This document shows, piece after piece, positions 1 through 7,052 of a DNA stretch of 15,665 nt (positions are counted from its first letter, which is position 1; each line of letters opens with the position of its first letter). The stretch spans positions 1 through 15,665 of the forward strand of contig CADCOX010000355.1 in assembly GCA_902803195.1 (NCBI GenBank). The letters are read 5' to 3'. This DNA comes from an uncultured Bacteroidales bacterium. GTDB taxonomy: Bacteria > Bacteroidota > Bacteroidia > Bacteroidales > Bacteroidaceae. Under the pieces are notes generated by a model. That model did no database searches. It saw only the letters and a program-made list of their open reading frames with translations, and was not told the origin of the DNA. The position numbers were made by a program, and so were the translations under genes.

Positions 1-231
1 AAGGAACTCTCGGCTATCGAGGACGGCGACATCCTGGCCATCGTCACCAAGAAGGCAGGGCTTGATGTCTCGCACCTCGGACTGGCTGTGTGGGGCCGCG
101 ACGGAAAGCTGCACCTGCTCAACGCCAGCCAGATCCACAAGAAGGTGGTGCTGGAGCCGATGACGCTCGCGGAGTACATGCAGAAGCATCCTACGCAGCT
201 GGGCGTGAGGGTGATAAGGGCGGGGAAGTGA
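1..231 (+). CDS. DUF1460 (amidase-like) protein, C-terminal part
   Basis: This open frame enters from the left edge and ends at TGA 229-231, leaving 76 residues. The fragment reads GDILAIVTKKAGLDVSHLGL, then LHLLNAS and a GVRVIR ending. I recognise this pattern from the C-terminal half of DUF1460 (N-acetylmuramoyl-L-alanine amidase-like) proteins, which are exported NlpC/P60-related enzymes common in Bacteroidales. His25 of the fragment (SHLGLAV) is in the position of the family's catalytic His, and Asn41 may be the third polar residue. The catalytic Cys would lie upstream, outside the window. The next gene, mtgA on the same strand, also acts on peptidoglycan, which fits a cell-wall role. Family assignment is from motif memory; substrate is not known from the sequence. 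Confidence 0.72.
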   Translation, partial: KELSAIEDGDILAIVTKKAGLDVSHLGLAVWGRDGKLHLLNASQIHKKVVLEPMTLAEYMQKHPTQLGVRVIRAGK

Positions 232-237
232 AGAGAG

Positions 238-277
238 GTTGAAAAGTTGAAAGGTTGAAAGGTTGAAACGTTGAAAG
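238..277. repeat. 8-nt tandem repeat, five copies (GTTGAAAG)
   Basis: Five consecutive 8-base units run from 238 to 277: GTTGAAAA, GTTGAAAG, GTTGAAAG, GTTGAAAC, GTTGAAAG. They begin just after the stop codon of the DUF1460 gene and lead directly into a larger duplicated unit. No coding role is apparent. Confidence 0.85.
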
Positions 278-278
278 G

Positions 279-420
279 TAGTTGACGAGTTCTTCGCAGA
301 GCGAAGCGAGCAGAGCTCGAGCGGACAAGTTGACAAGTAGACAAGTTGACGAGTTGAATGATAGTTGACGAGTTCTTCGCAGAGCGAAGTGGGCAGTGCT
401 CGAGCGGACGAGTTGACGAG
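279..420. repeat. Duplicated 59-nt unit with hairpin and palindrome
   Basis: Two copies (279-337 and 362-420, 83 bases apart) share about 54 of 59 positions. Each starts TAGTTGACGAGTT, contains a perfect hairpin CTTCGC-AGA-GCGAAG (292-306 and 375-389) and then the palindrome GCTCGAGC (315-322 and 398-405). Both hairpin stems and both palindromes are fully conserved, while the differences fall between them. The spacer between the copies and the stretch to 433 continue with degenerate GTTGACGA/GTTGACAA units. Function is unknown; it fills the gap between the DUF1460 gene and mtgA. Confidence 0.8.
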
Positions 421-446
421 TTGTAAGGTTGTAAAGTTCTTCAGGA

Positions 447-1136
447 ATGAAATTGTTCAAGACGATACAGAAATGGTTGCAGAGGCTGGTCATCTTCTTC
501 TTTGCCTCTACGATTTTGGCAGTGGTGGCCTATCGTTGGCTGCCGGTCTACGTGACGCCGCTGATGGTGATTCGCTGCGCACAACAAGTGGGGCACGGCG
601 AGACGTTGAGGCTGCATCATCATTGGGTGCCGATGGAATCGATGTCGAAATATATGCCAGTGGCTGTGATGGCCTCTGAGGACCAGCGTTTTCTGGAGCA
701 TCATGGCTTCGACTTCGATGCCATCGACCAGGCGCTGAAGGAACGTCAGTCGGGCAAACGGCAACGCGGAGGCAGCACCATCAGCCAGCAGACGGCCAAG
801 AATGTGTTCCTGTGGCCGAAAGCCTCGTGGGTGCGCAAGGGGCTGGAGGCTTACTTCACCGCCCTCATCGAACTCATCTGGGGCAAACACCGCATCATGG
901 AGGTCTACCTGAACTCCATCGAGATGGGCGATGGCATCTATGGCGCCGAGGCGGTGGCACAGCTCCACTTCGGGCATCCCGCCAGCGAACTGACGCGCTC
1001 CAACTGCGCACTCATCGCCGCTACACTGCCTAATCCGTTGCGTTTCAGCAGCAAAGAACCTTCAACGTACATGCTGAAACGACAGACGTGGATCATGCGG
1101 CAGATGAAGCACATCGACTTGTTCCCGGCGGAGTGA
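447..1136 (+). CDS. mtgA: Monofunctional peptidoglycan glycosyltransferase (GT51)
   Basis: MtgA polymerises lipid II into glycan strands at the outer face of the inner membrane. The 229-residue product has the usual length of the family. An N-terminal membrane anchor lies at about residues 13-30. The GT51 motifs follow in order: ASEDQRF with the catalytic Glu78, RGGSTISQQTAKN at 107-119, KHRIMEVYLN at 147-156, and the C-terminal ALIAATLPNP at 188-197. There is no transpeptidase domain, which separates it from class A penicillin-binding proteins. The ATG at 447 gives a sensible short cytoplasmic tail before the anchor. AGGA directly abuts the ATG and is too close to be a normal ribosome site. 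No promoter box is seen in the repeat-filled spacer, so transcription may come from the DUF1460 gene upstream. Confidence 0.95.
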   Translation: MKLFKTIQKWLQRLVIFFFASTILAVVAYRWLPVYVTPLMVIRCAQQVGHGETLRLHHHWVPMESMSKYMPVAVMASEDQRFLEHHGFDFDAIDQALKERQSGKRQRGGSTISQQTAKNVFLWPKASWVRKGLEAYFTALIELIWGKHRIMEVYLNSIEMGDGIYGAEAVAQLHFGHPASELTRSNCALIAATLPNPLRFSSKEPSTYMLKRQTWIMRQMKHIDLFPAE

Positions 1137-1150
1137 GGGGAAAACAAAGG

Positions 1151-1176
1151 CCTGAGGCATTCGTTGATGCTTCAGG
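1151..1176 (-). terminator. Hairpin between mtgA and the pqqD-like gene
   Basis: The arms CCTGAGGCAT (1151-1160) and ATGCTTCAGG (1167-1176) form a 10-bp stem with one G-T pair and a six-base loop. On the minus strand the stem is followed by a T-rich stretch (CCTTTGTTTTCC), so it best fits a terminator for the minus-strand operon ending at 1467. On the plus strand no T-run follows, although it may still stabilise the mtgA mRNA end. Confidence 0.55.
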
Positions 1177-1199
1177 GTAAAGAGTAATAAGGGAAAAAT

Positions 1200-1323
1200 G
1201 GTTTTCTCGGCGACTGAATCGCCGAGCGCTATCGCGGGGGGATAGGGGGCTATCGTAGGGGAATCGAGCGCTGTAGGAGGGGTGATTGAGAGGTTTTCTC
1301 GGCGAGGGAATCGCCGAGCGCTA
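1200..1323. repeat. Paired hairpin element CTCGGCGA-loop-TCGCCGAG
   Basis: A 32-base unit, GGTTTTCTCGGCGA followed by GAATCGCCGAGCGCTA, occurs at 1200-1231 and again at 1292-1323. Each contains a perfect 8-bp stem (1206-1213 with 1219-1226; 1298-1305 with 1311-1318). The five-base loops differ (CTGAA and GGGAA) while both stems are unchanged. The G-rich interval between them belongs to the tandem array described next. Confidence 0.8.
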
Positions 1324-1467
1324 CCAAGGGAGATAACGAGCGCTAATGGGGGGAGGGATGACGAGCGCTATCGGGGGGAGGGATGACGATCGCCATCCTA
1401 GGGAATTGATAGCCATCCTAGGGAATTGAGCGCCATCCCGGGGAATTGAGCGCTATCGGGGGTGGCT
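1224..1467. repeat. Degenerate G-rich tandem repeat, 20-25-nt units
   Basis: Units beginning GAGCGCTA or GATCGCCA repeat across the spacer. The last four, starting at 1388, 1408, 1428 and 1448, are exactly 20 bases each (for example GATAGCCATCCTAGGGAATT). Earlier units, starting near 1346 and 1363 (about GAGCGCTATCGGGGGGAGGG), are longer and more diverged, back to 1224. The array reaches the stop codon of the pqqD-like gene. Several G-runs of four to six bases occur (1236-1241, 1245-1249, 1258-1261). This explains the 330-base gene-free stretch 1137-1466; I see no gene in it. Confidence 0.75.
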
Positions 1468-1733
1468 TATTCCGCTAAACCAGCTTGCTTCCAGTCCTCC
1501 ATGGTCCGTTGGGCATCGATGAGGGCGGTGTCCATGTCGACATCGTACTCCTCGGTCAGCAGCTGAGCCAGTCGCTGGGCGTCAAAATCCTCGCCTACGA
1601 CCTTCTTCCAGAGGTAGGCCGCACTCTCGTTGAGGCTGATGATCTTGGAGAAATTGATGTTCTTCTTTCCAAGCGCCACGACGACCATTTCGCCACAGAC
1701 GTCCATCAGTTCAAATCCTTCGTTGATTCTCAT
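1467..1733 (-). CDS. PqqD-like peptide chaperone
   Basis: This 88-residue protein matches the PqqD family in length and pattern: an N-terminal beta segment (GEMVVVALGKKNINFSKIISLN), then NESAAYLWKKV at about 35-45, and a C-terminal helical part (LAQLLTEEYDVDMDTALIDA...WKQAGL). PqqD-type domains bind the leader of a precursor peptide and hand it to a modifying enzyme in PQQ, lasso-peptide and other RiPP pathways. Its ATG (1731-1733) is 25 bases after the S24-type peptidase stop, on the same strand, so it is probably the last gene of the operon. No precursor peptide or radical SAM gene is visible nearby, so its partner is unknown. The family call is fairly secure; the pathway is not. Confidence 0.82.
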   Translation of the reverse strand: MRINEGFELMDVCGEMVVVALGKKNINFSKIISLNESAAYLWKKVVGEDFDAQRLAQLLTEEYDVDMDTALIDAQRTMEDWKQAGLAE

Positions 1734-1758
1734 CGTTACTATTTGTTTTGTTCGGTTT

Positions 1759-2310
1759 CTAAATGGTGAGCCTGTAGATGTACAGCAGATAGCGGCGTAT
1801 GGGCAGCAAGCGCCTCCACTGGCGTATGCGCCACCGCAGCCATCGGTCGCTGGCCAGCGTCACGTGACCATTGGGCCGTATGTACTCCGTCACGATGCCG
1901 CAGACATCCTGTACGCGGCAATGCTCCGTCCCGCGGAAGTTGCCGTCGCCCATCAGCGTGAGCCATCCATCGTCGGTCATGGCGATGATGCGGTGGAGCA
2001 CGAAATGGCCCGGGACGATCTCGGCCAGGACGGCATCGCCGATGTGCAACTCATCGAAGGCATCGAGGGTCACTTGGTCGCGAATGTGCTCGAGGAAAGG
2101 GCGCATGCTGTAACCCTTGACGGCCAGCGTAACGGTGTGTCCCTCATTGATGAAGCGCCTTACCAAGGGCAGCAGACGCTCGTTGGGGAGGTCCTTGTGC
2201 AGCTGTTGCTCGTCGTCGGGGTTAGCGTATTTGCGCTCTTTGGCCATTCGCACGGGCGCGGCTATGATGCGACCCACGCGGGTCGTAGCAGATTTCAGCG
2301 GGTTTGTCAT
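1759..2310 (-). CDS. S24/S26-type serine peptidase
   Basis: The 183-residue product carries the signal-peptidase/LexA-fold core. KGYSMRPFL gives the nucleophile Ser68; GDAVLAEI is at 91-98; VLHRI places His106 where many relatives have the catalytic Lys; LMGDGN gives Asp122. The His form resembles Sec11/SipW-type (S26B) enzymes. A hydrophobic, very basic tail (about 156-183, WLRWRIRQWRRLLP...) could sit on a membrane surface; no clear transmembrane anchor is present. The start is set at 2310 because this ATG overlaps the TGA of the upstream kinase-like gene as ATGA; the longer frame to 2442 lies wholly inside that gene. It could cleave a leader or signal peptide for the PqqD-like system, which is inference. 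Confidence 0.82.
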   Translation of the reverse strand: MTNPLKSATTRVGRIIAAPVRMAKERKYANPDDEQQLHKDLPNERLLPLVRRFINEGHTVTLAVKGYSMRPFLEHIRDQVTLDAFDELHIGDAVLAEIVPGHFVLHRIIAMTDDGWLTLMGDGNFRGTEHCRVQDVCGIVTEYIRPNGHVTLASDRWLRWRIRQWRRLLPIRRYLLYIYRLTI

Positions 2311-3197
2311 TTTACGGCAATGGTTTGGTAACTGAGTAAGGCGGCCTCGGCATCGGGCAGGCATCCCAGCCAGTAGACAGGTGTCGTCTTGATCATGTTC
2401 GAGATGGTCTGGCAGATGCCCATGTAGACGCGGCGGTCCCACTTCATTGAGCTCACGGCGGGGAGTAGGGTAGTGAAGGCCTCCAAGGCGCCCATGCGGC
2501 GTATCTCGTTGGCGGGTCGCTGCTCAAGGCGTGTGATGGCTCCGATGGGAGCGCTGATGTTGCGATAGCAGGGCGTCTTGCCGCTCCAGGGCGAGCCGAA
2601 GATGTATGCCTTCCCATCGACGAGGCGAATGACGGGGTTGTCATCATTCATCAGGTCGCAGTCGGGTATGTTCTTGTACCACAAGTGGGTATGCGTGCTC
2701 TTGCCCGTTCCGCTGGGCGCCGTGAACAGGTAGCCGTAGCCGTCCTTGCGAATCACGGAAGCGTGAATGAGCAGGGTGTCGAGCGTAGCCGCAGCGAAGG
2801 CGTAGGCCATCATCAGCGCGTTGTTGAGTCCGAACTGTTGCTGGCGCAACGACCCATTGACGAGGGTGGCCCTACAATGGCTGAAATCGCTGTCGGCCAT
2901 CATGGTGCATGCGATGTGGTGGTCGGCGCCGGGCAGGCTGATCTCGAATCCATGATGCCCCTCGGCGTCGCGGTAGACGCCATGATTGGCACCGCCGCAG
3001 TCGAACTGCCCAATCTCGTCCCACGATGTGAAATCGGTGGGTGTGCCCATCTCGACGTGCATGGTCAGCAACGGACTGTCAGCTGCGAGAGGCAATACAA
3101 AAGGCGCAAACGAAGGCAACAGCTGGGCGCTGTCCAATTCGTCTGCGCAAACCACAAGCAGCGAGTGCGAGGCAATGCAGTAGGTGCTGCTGGTCAT
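2307..3197 (-). CDS. HPr-kinase-like (HprK C-terminal type) ATPase
   Basis: The 296-residue protein has a P-loop SGTGKST at 162-168 after LLIHASVI (142-149), then LMNDDNPVI (182-190), and GSPWSGK (201-207). This order is that of the catalytic half of HPr kinase/phosphorylase. The N-terminal 140 residues do not look like the usual HprK N-domain, and no PTS gene is near, so a role on HPr is unlikely. HprK-like kinases occur beside PqqD proteins in some RiPP clusters, including lasso clusters where the kinase phosphorylates the peptide; the substrate here is unknown. The start at 3197 is chosen because it gives an ATGA overlap (3194-3197) with the preceding gene, suggesting translational coupling. 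A longer frame to 3296 overlaps that gene and is rejected. Confidence 0.8.
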   Translation of the reverse strand: MTSSTYCIASHSLLVVCADELDSAQLLPSFAPFVLPLAADSPLLTMHVEMGTPTDFTSWDEIGQFDCGGANHGVYRDAEGHHGFEISLPGADHHIACTMMADSDFSHCRATLVNGSLRQQQFGLNNALMMAYAFAAATLDTLLIHASVIRKDGYGYLFTAPSGTGKSTHTHLWYKNIPDCDLMNDDNPVIRLVDGKAYIFGSPWSGKTPCYRNISAPIGAITRLEQRPANEIRRMGALEAFTTLLPAVSSMKWDRRVYMGICQTISNMIKTTPVYWLGCLPDAEAALLSYQTIAVK

Positions 3198-3709
3198 GAG
3201 TTCTCCTTCTTTTTCTTTTTCTCTTTTGTGTCCTTGGCTGGAGCGGCTGTGCTGCTGCTCGTCGCAGGCGTCTCCTCGATGGTGATCTGCTTCCACTCCT
3301 CGGCCTTGAACTTGAAGCGCTCGGCAGGCAGGCTCATCAGGCGGATGTCGTCGACCTTATTGTAGCGGCGGTTGACCTTGCTCCAACGCTTCTGCAGCTT
3401 GCGTGGGTTCTTGTCGAAGAAGACGGTACAGATCGTGTTCTTGCGCCCTTCCGCGCTCTCGAGGTAATACTGCAGTTGCAGGGAGTAGAGCGAACGGTCG
3501 ACCAGGAACTTGTGGACGGGCTCAATCCAAGCGCTGTCAATCTGCTGGATGTCCGTCTGGTAGGCCACCGAGTCGACGAATGAAGCGGCAAAGCCGAACA
3601 TGTAGATGCGCGTCATCTCGGGTTTCTTGGCAGCAGAGGCCGACAGAACGATGCACAGCAAGGCAATGAGCAAGCCGCATGACTTGTAGAAAACTCTTAT
3701 TCTTGACAT
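3194..3709 (-). CDS. Small exported protein of unknown function
   Basis: I do not recognise a characterised family. The 171-residue product starts with a clear signal peptide (basic start, hydrophobic 12-24, ASA cut near residue 26). The mature part has RIYMFGFAASFVDSVAYQTD at 33-52, a region rich in Tyr and Leu (WIEPVHKFLVDRSLYSLQLQ), and KLQKRWSKVNRRYNKVDDIR at 104-123. It ends in a Ser/Ala/Thr then Lys-rich low-complexity tail (147-171). The ATG at 3709 is preferred over an upstream GTG at 3748, because the GTG overlaps the sigma-factor stop and would place 13 residues ahead of a normal signal peptide. The gap to the sigma-factor stop is 38 bases, and the gene overlaps the kinase-like gene by four. 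It may be a periplasmic partner of the downstream genes, which is inference. Confidence 0.75.
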   Translation of the reverse strand: MSRIRVFYKSCGLLIALLCIVLSASAAKKPEMTRIYMFGFAASFVDSVAYQTDIQQIDSAWIEPVHKFLVDRSLYSLQLQYYLESAEGRKNTICTVFFDKNPRKLQKRWSKVNRRYNKVDDIRLMSLPAERFKFKAEEWKQITIEETPATSSSTAAPAKDTKEKKKKKENS

Positions 3710-3747
3710 TCCTGTATTCCAGTTTTTGGGGTCAGTAGCTGCGCTCA

Positions 3748-4608
3748 CTATCCCAGATAGGATTTCAGCAGCTTGCTCTTCGAGTTATTGCGCAATCGGC
3801 GAATGGCCTTCTCCTTGATTTGGCGTACACGCTCACGTGTGAGGTTGAACTTGTCGCCAATCTCCTCAAGGGTCATCTCTTGGTGGTTGATGCCAAAGAA
3901 CATCTCAACGATTTGCTTCTCGCGGTCGCTCAGGGTGGAGAGTGCGCGGTCTATCTCGCGGCTGAGGCTCTCGTTGACGAGGCTCTTGTCGGCCATGGGG
4001 CTGTCGTCGTTGGGGAGCACGTCGAGGAGCGTGTTGTCCTCGCCCTCCACGAACGGCGCGTCCACCGAGATGTGGCGTCCACTCACCTTCAGCGTGTCCG
4101 AGATCTTGTCGACGGGGATGTCCAGTTCCTCGGCCAACTCGTCGGGGCTGGGTCGACGCTCGTTCTCCTGTTCGAACTTGGAGAGCGCCTTCGAGATCTT
4201 GTTCAGCGAGCCCACCTGATTCAGGGGCAGGCGCACGATACGGCTCTGCTCGGCCAATGCTTGCAAGATGCTCTGACGAATCCACCATACCGCATAGGAG
4301 ATGAACTTGAAGCCGCGTGTCTCGTCGAACTTCTCAGCCGCCTTGATGAGGCCGAGGTTGCCCTCGTTGATCAAGTCGGGGAGCGAGAGGCCTTGGTTCT
4401 GGTACTGCTTGGCCACACTGACCACGAAACGCAGGTTGGCGCGCGTCAGCTTCTCGAGGGCTACACGGTCGCCCTTACGGATGCGTTGCGCCAATTCTAC
4501 CTCTTCCTCTACCGTAATCAGGTCTTCACGTCCAATCTCTTGCAGGTACTTGTCCAACGACGCGCTCTCGCGGTTGGTGATGCTTTTGGTAATCTTAAGT
4601 TGTCTCAT
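3748..4608 (-). CDS. rpoD: Primary sigma factor (sigma-70 family, short form)
   Basis: The protein directs RNA polymerase to housekeeping promoters. At 286 residues it lacks region 1.1, as do primary sigma factors of Bacteroidetes. Region 1.2 covers about 15-48 (SLDKYLQEIGREDLITVEEE). Region 2 covers about 53-122, with NEGNLGLIKAAEKFD, the -10-binding FISYAVWWIRQSI (102-114) and LAEQSRIVRLP. Region 3 covers about 131-205. Region 4 covers about 219-273, ending in the helix-turn-helix MTLEEIGDKFNLTRERVRQI (245-264). ATG 4608 gives the usual MRQLKIT start. It heads the minus-strand run that includes the exported protein, HprK-like, S24 and PqqD-like genes, and has its own promoter just upstream. 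Confidence 0.96.
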   Translation of the reverse strand: MRQLKITKSITNRESASLDKYLQEIGREDLITVEEEVELAQRIRKGDRVALEKLTRANLRFVVSVAKQYQNQGLSLPDLINEGNLGLIKAAEKFDETRGFKFISYAVWWIRQSILQALAEQSRIVRLPLNQVGSLNKISKALSKFEQENERRPSPDELAEELDIPVDKISDTLKVSGRHISVDAPFVEGEDNTLLDVLPNDDSPMADKSLVNESLSREIDRALSTLSDREKQIVEMFFGINHQEMTLEEIGDKFNLTRERVRQIKEKAIRRLRNNSKSKLLKSYLG

Positions 4609-4635
4609 TTCTCTTTGGAAAACATTTTAAGCGCG

Positions 4636-4667
4636 CAAAATTACAATAAATATAGTACGCGCGCAAA
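4636..4667 (-). promoter_or_regulatory. Predicted sigma-factor gene promoter (-33/-7)
   Basis: Read on the minus strand, a TTTG (4667-4664) is followed after exactly 20 bases by TAATTTTG (4643-4636), matching the Bacteroidetes pattern TTTG-N19/20-TAnnTTTG. Both boxes are embedded in the same TTTTGCGCGC sequence. The start codon at 4608 lies about 28 bases downstream of the -7 box, implying a short leader. Confidence 0.7.
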
Positions 4668-4697
4668 AAATATTCAATCTTTTTATGCGGAAAATGA

Positions 4698-4736
4698 CGA
4701 AAGAGGCAAAGATTTTGGTTTCTTTGCGCTCTTTCG
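4698..4736 (-). terminator. Hairpin terminator downstream of degP-like gene
   Basis: CGAAAGAGGCAAAG (4698-4711) pairs with CTTTGC-G-CTCTTTCG (4722-4736): 14 base pairs with one bulged G and a ten-base loop. On the minus strand it sits 50 bases after the protease stop and is followed by TCATTTTCC. It therefore separates the protease transcript from the sigma-factor promoter at 4636-4667. Confidence 0.6.
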
Positions 4737-4786
4737 CCTATTTCGCTTGTTTTGGCCTACTTTTTGCAAGCGGGCTCAAGCTTGTG

Positions 4787-6304
<1,518 letters not shown>

Positions 6305-6367
6305 TTAGATTTAATATTTACCGTTTACGATAGAAATCGATTGAGGCGTCCCTCGTGAAATCCGACA

Positions 6368-6375
6368 CAAAAGTA
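6368..6375 (-). promoter_or_regulatory. Predicted -7 box for degP-like gene
   Basis: On the minus strand this reads TACTTTTG, fitting TAnnTTTG, about 64 bases upstream of the ATG at 6304. No convincing -33 TTTG is found at the expected 20-base spacing, so the call rests on one box. Confidence 0.45.
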
Positions 6376-6465
6376 GTGCAAAAGTTTATCTCGCTGACGT
6401 TTTGTCGCTATTTTTTCCTATCTTTTAACATGCTTAGCGCTTTGCTTAACCTCGGTTAAACTCGC

Positions 6466-6532
6466 CGACTGACATTTTTGCATTTCTTTTCGTATAGGTT
6501 CGTTTTTGTCATTGGCGACTGTCATTTTTGCA
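6466..6532. repeat. Direct repeat CGACTG(A/T)CATTTTTGCA, 50 bases apart
   Basis: CGACTGACATTTTTGCA (6466-6482) and CGACTGTCATTTTTGCA (6516-6532) match at 16 of 17 positions and lie exactly 50 bases apart, in the spacer between the divergent protease and RNase P genes. Each includes CATTTTTG, one base off the TAnnTTTG box. The rest of the 305-base spacer (6305-6609) holds the two promoter boxes listed and AT-rich sequence with no gene. Confidence 0.6.
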
Positions 6533-6594
6533 AAAAACGCTAAAGACAATGCAAAAACCTTAAACATTAGCGCCCGTACCTAAAACTTTATTCC

Positions 6595-6602
6595 TACCTT
6601 TG
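6595..6602 (+). promoter_or_regulatory. Predicted -7 box for RNase P RNA
   Basis: TACCTTTG fits the Bacteroidetes -7 consensus and lies about 20 bases before the P1 stem of the RNA, putting the start of transcription near 6608-6612. No clear -33 box is present at the ideal distance. Confidence 0.65.
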
Positions 6603-6609
6603 CACCCGC

Positions 6610-7020
6610 AAAAAACTGAAACAGCAGTGGGACGGCTTGCCGCTGGTCTGCGCCCTTCGGGTGGCAGGCAAGAGGAAAGTCCGGGCCGCACAGGGCACTC
6701 CGCTACCTAACGGGTAGAAGTCCGCGAGGGCTTGCACGTGCAGAAGAAAACAACCGCCACCTCGTGTGGTAAGGGTGAGAAGGCGAGGTAAGAGCTCACC
6801 AGGCGCATGGCGACATGCGTGCTGTGCACACCGGAGGAGGAAAGTTCATGTAAACCAGCGCCGCGTCGACTGCATCCTCCCTGGAGGGTGTAAGGGCGAG
6901 AGAGGGCTGCCCGTCCGAGCTGGAGGGTAGAACGATAGAGGCGTCGTGAGAGCGGCGTCGTAGATAAATGGCAGGCACCCGCTTCGGTGGGCACAGAACC
7001 CGGCTTACAGGCCCACTGCT
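6610..7020 (+). ncRNA. rnpB: RNase P RNA (bacterial type A)
   Basis: This RNA is the catalytic subunit that removes 5' leaders from pre-tRNAs. The conserved 5' core GAGGAAAGTCCGGGC is at about 6672-6686, and the matching 3' core AGAACCCGGCTTACAGGCCC ends near 7013. The closing P1 helix is perfect: AGCAGTGGG (6623-6631) pairs with CCCACTGCT (7012-7020). Between them lie the GGAGGAAAG...CATCCTCC helix region and an AGAGGGCTGCCCGTCCGAGC stretch. The 5' end is placed near 6610 from the promoter box; P1 itself starts at 6623. A T-rich run directly after P1 (7020-7031) probably ends the transcript. Confidence 0.93.
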
Positions 7021-7031
7021 TTTTCTTTTTT
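7012..7031 (+). terminator. T-run after RNase P P1 helix
   Basis: The 3' arm of P1 runs straight into CTTTTTCTTTTTT, which would act as an intrinsic terminator. The next ATG (7053) is only 33 bases beyond the RNA end, so leaky readthrough may contribute to expression of the membrane protein gene. Confidence 0.5.
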
Positions 7032-7052
7032 GCACTTTTTCAGTGAACGAAC

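Noticed and set aside
447..1136. Class A penicillin-binding protein fragment
   Set aside because: The product is full length for a monofunctional glycosyltransferase and ends after the last GT51 motif with no broken transpeptidase frame downstream.
1236..1282. Stable four-tract G-quadruplex
   Set aside because: G-runs exist, but one intervening loop is about 17 bases long, so I do not claim it as a feature; it stays only as a test under the repeat finding.
1137..1466. Hidden precursor peptide next to the PqqD-like gene
   Set aside because: The stretch is repeat DNA; no short frame with a plausible leader and core was found on either strand.
2311..2442. N-terminal extension of the S24-type peptidase
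   Set aside because: It lies entirely inside the kinase-like gene, and the ATGA overlap start at 2310 is typical. The same reasoning removes 3198-3296 from the kinase-like gene.
2307..3197. Genuine HPr kinase/phosphorylase acting on the PTS
   Set aside because: The usual N-terminal domain is not evident and there are no PTS genes nearby; only the catalytic-half motifs are supported.
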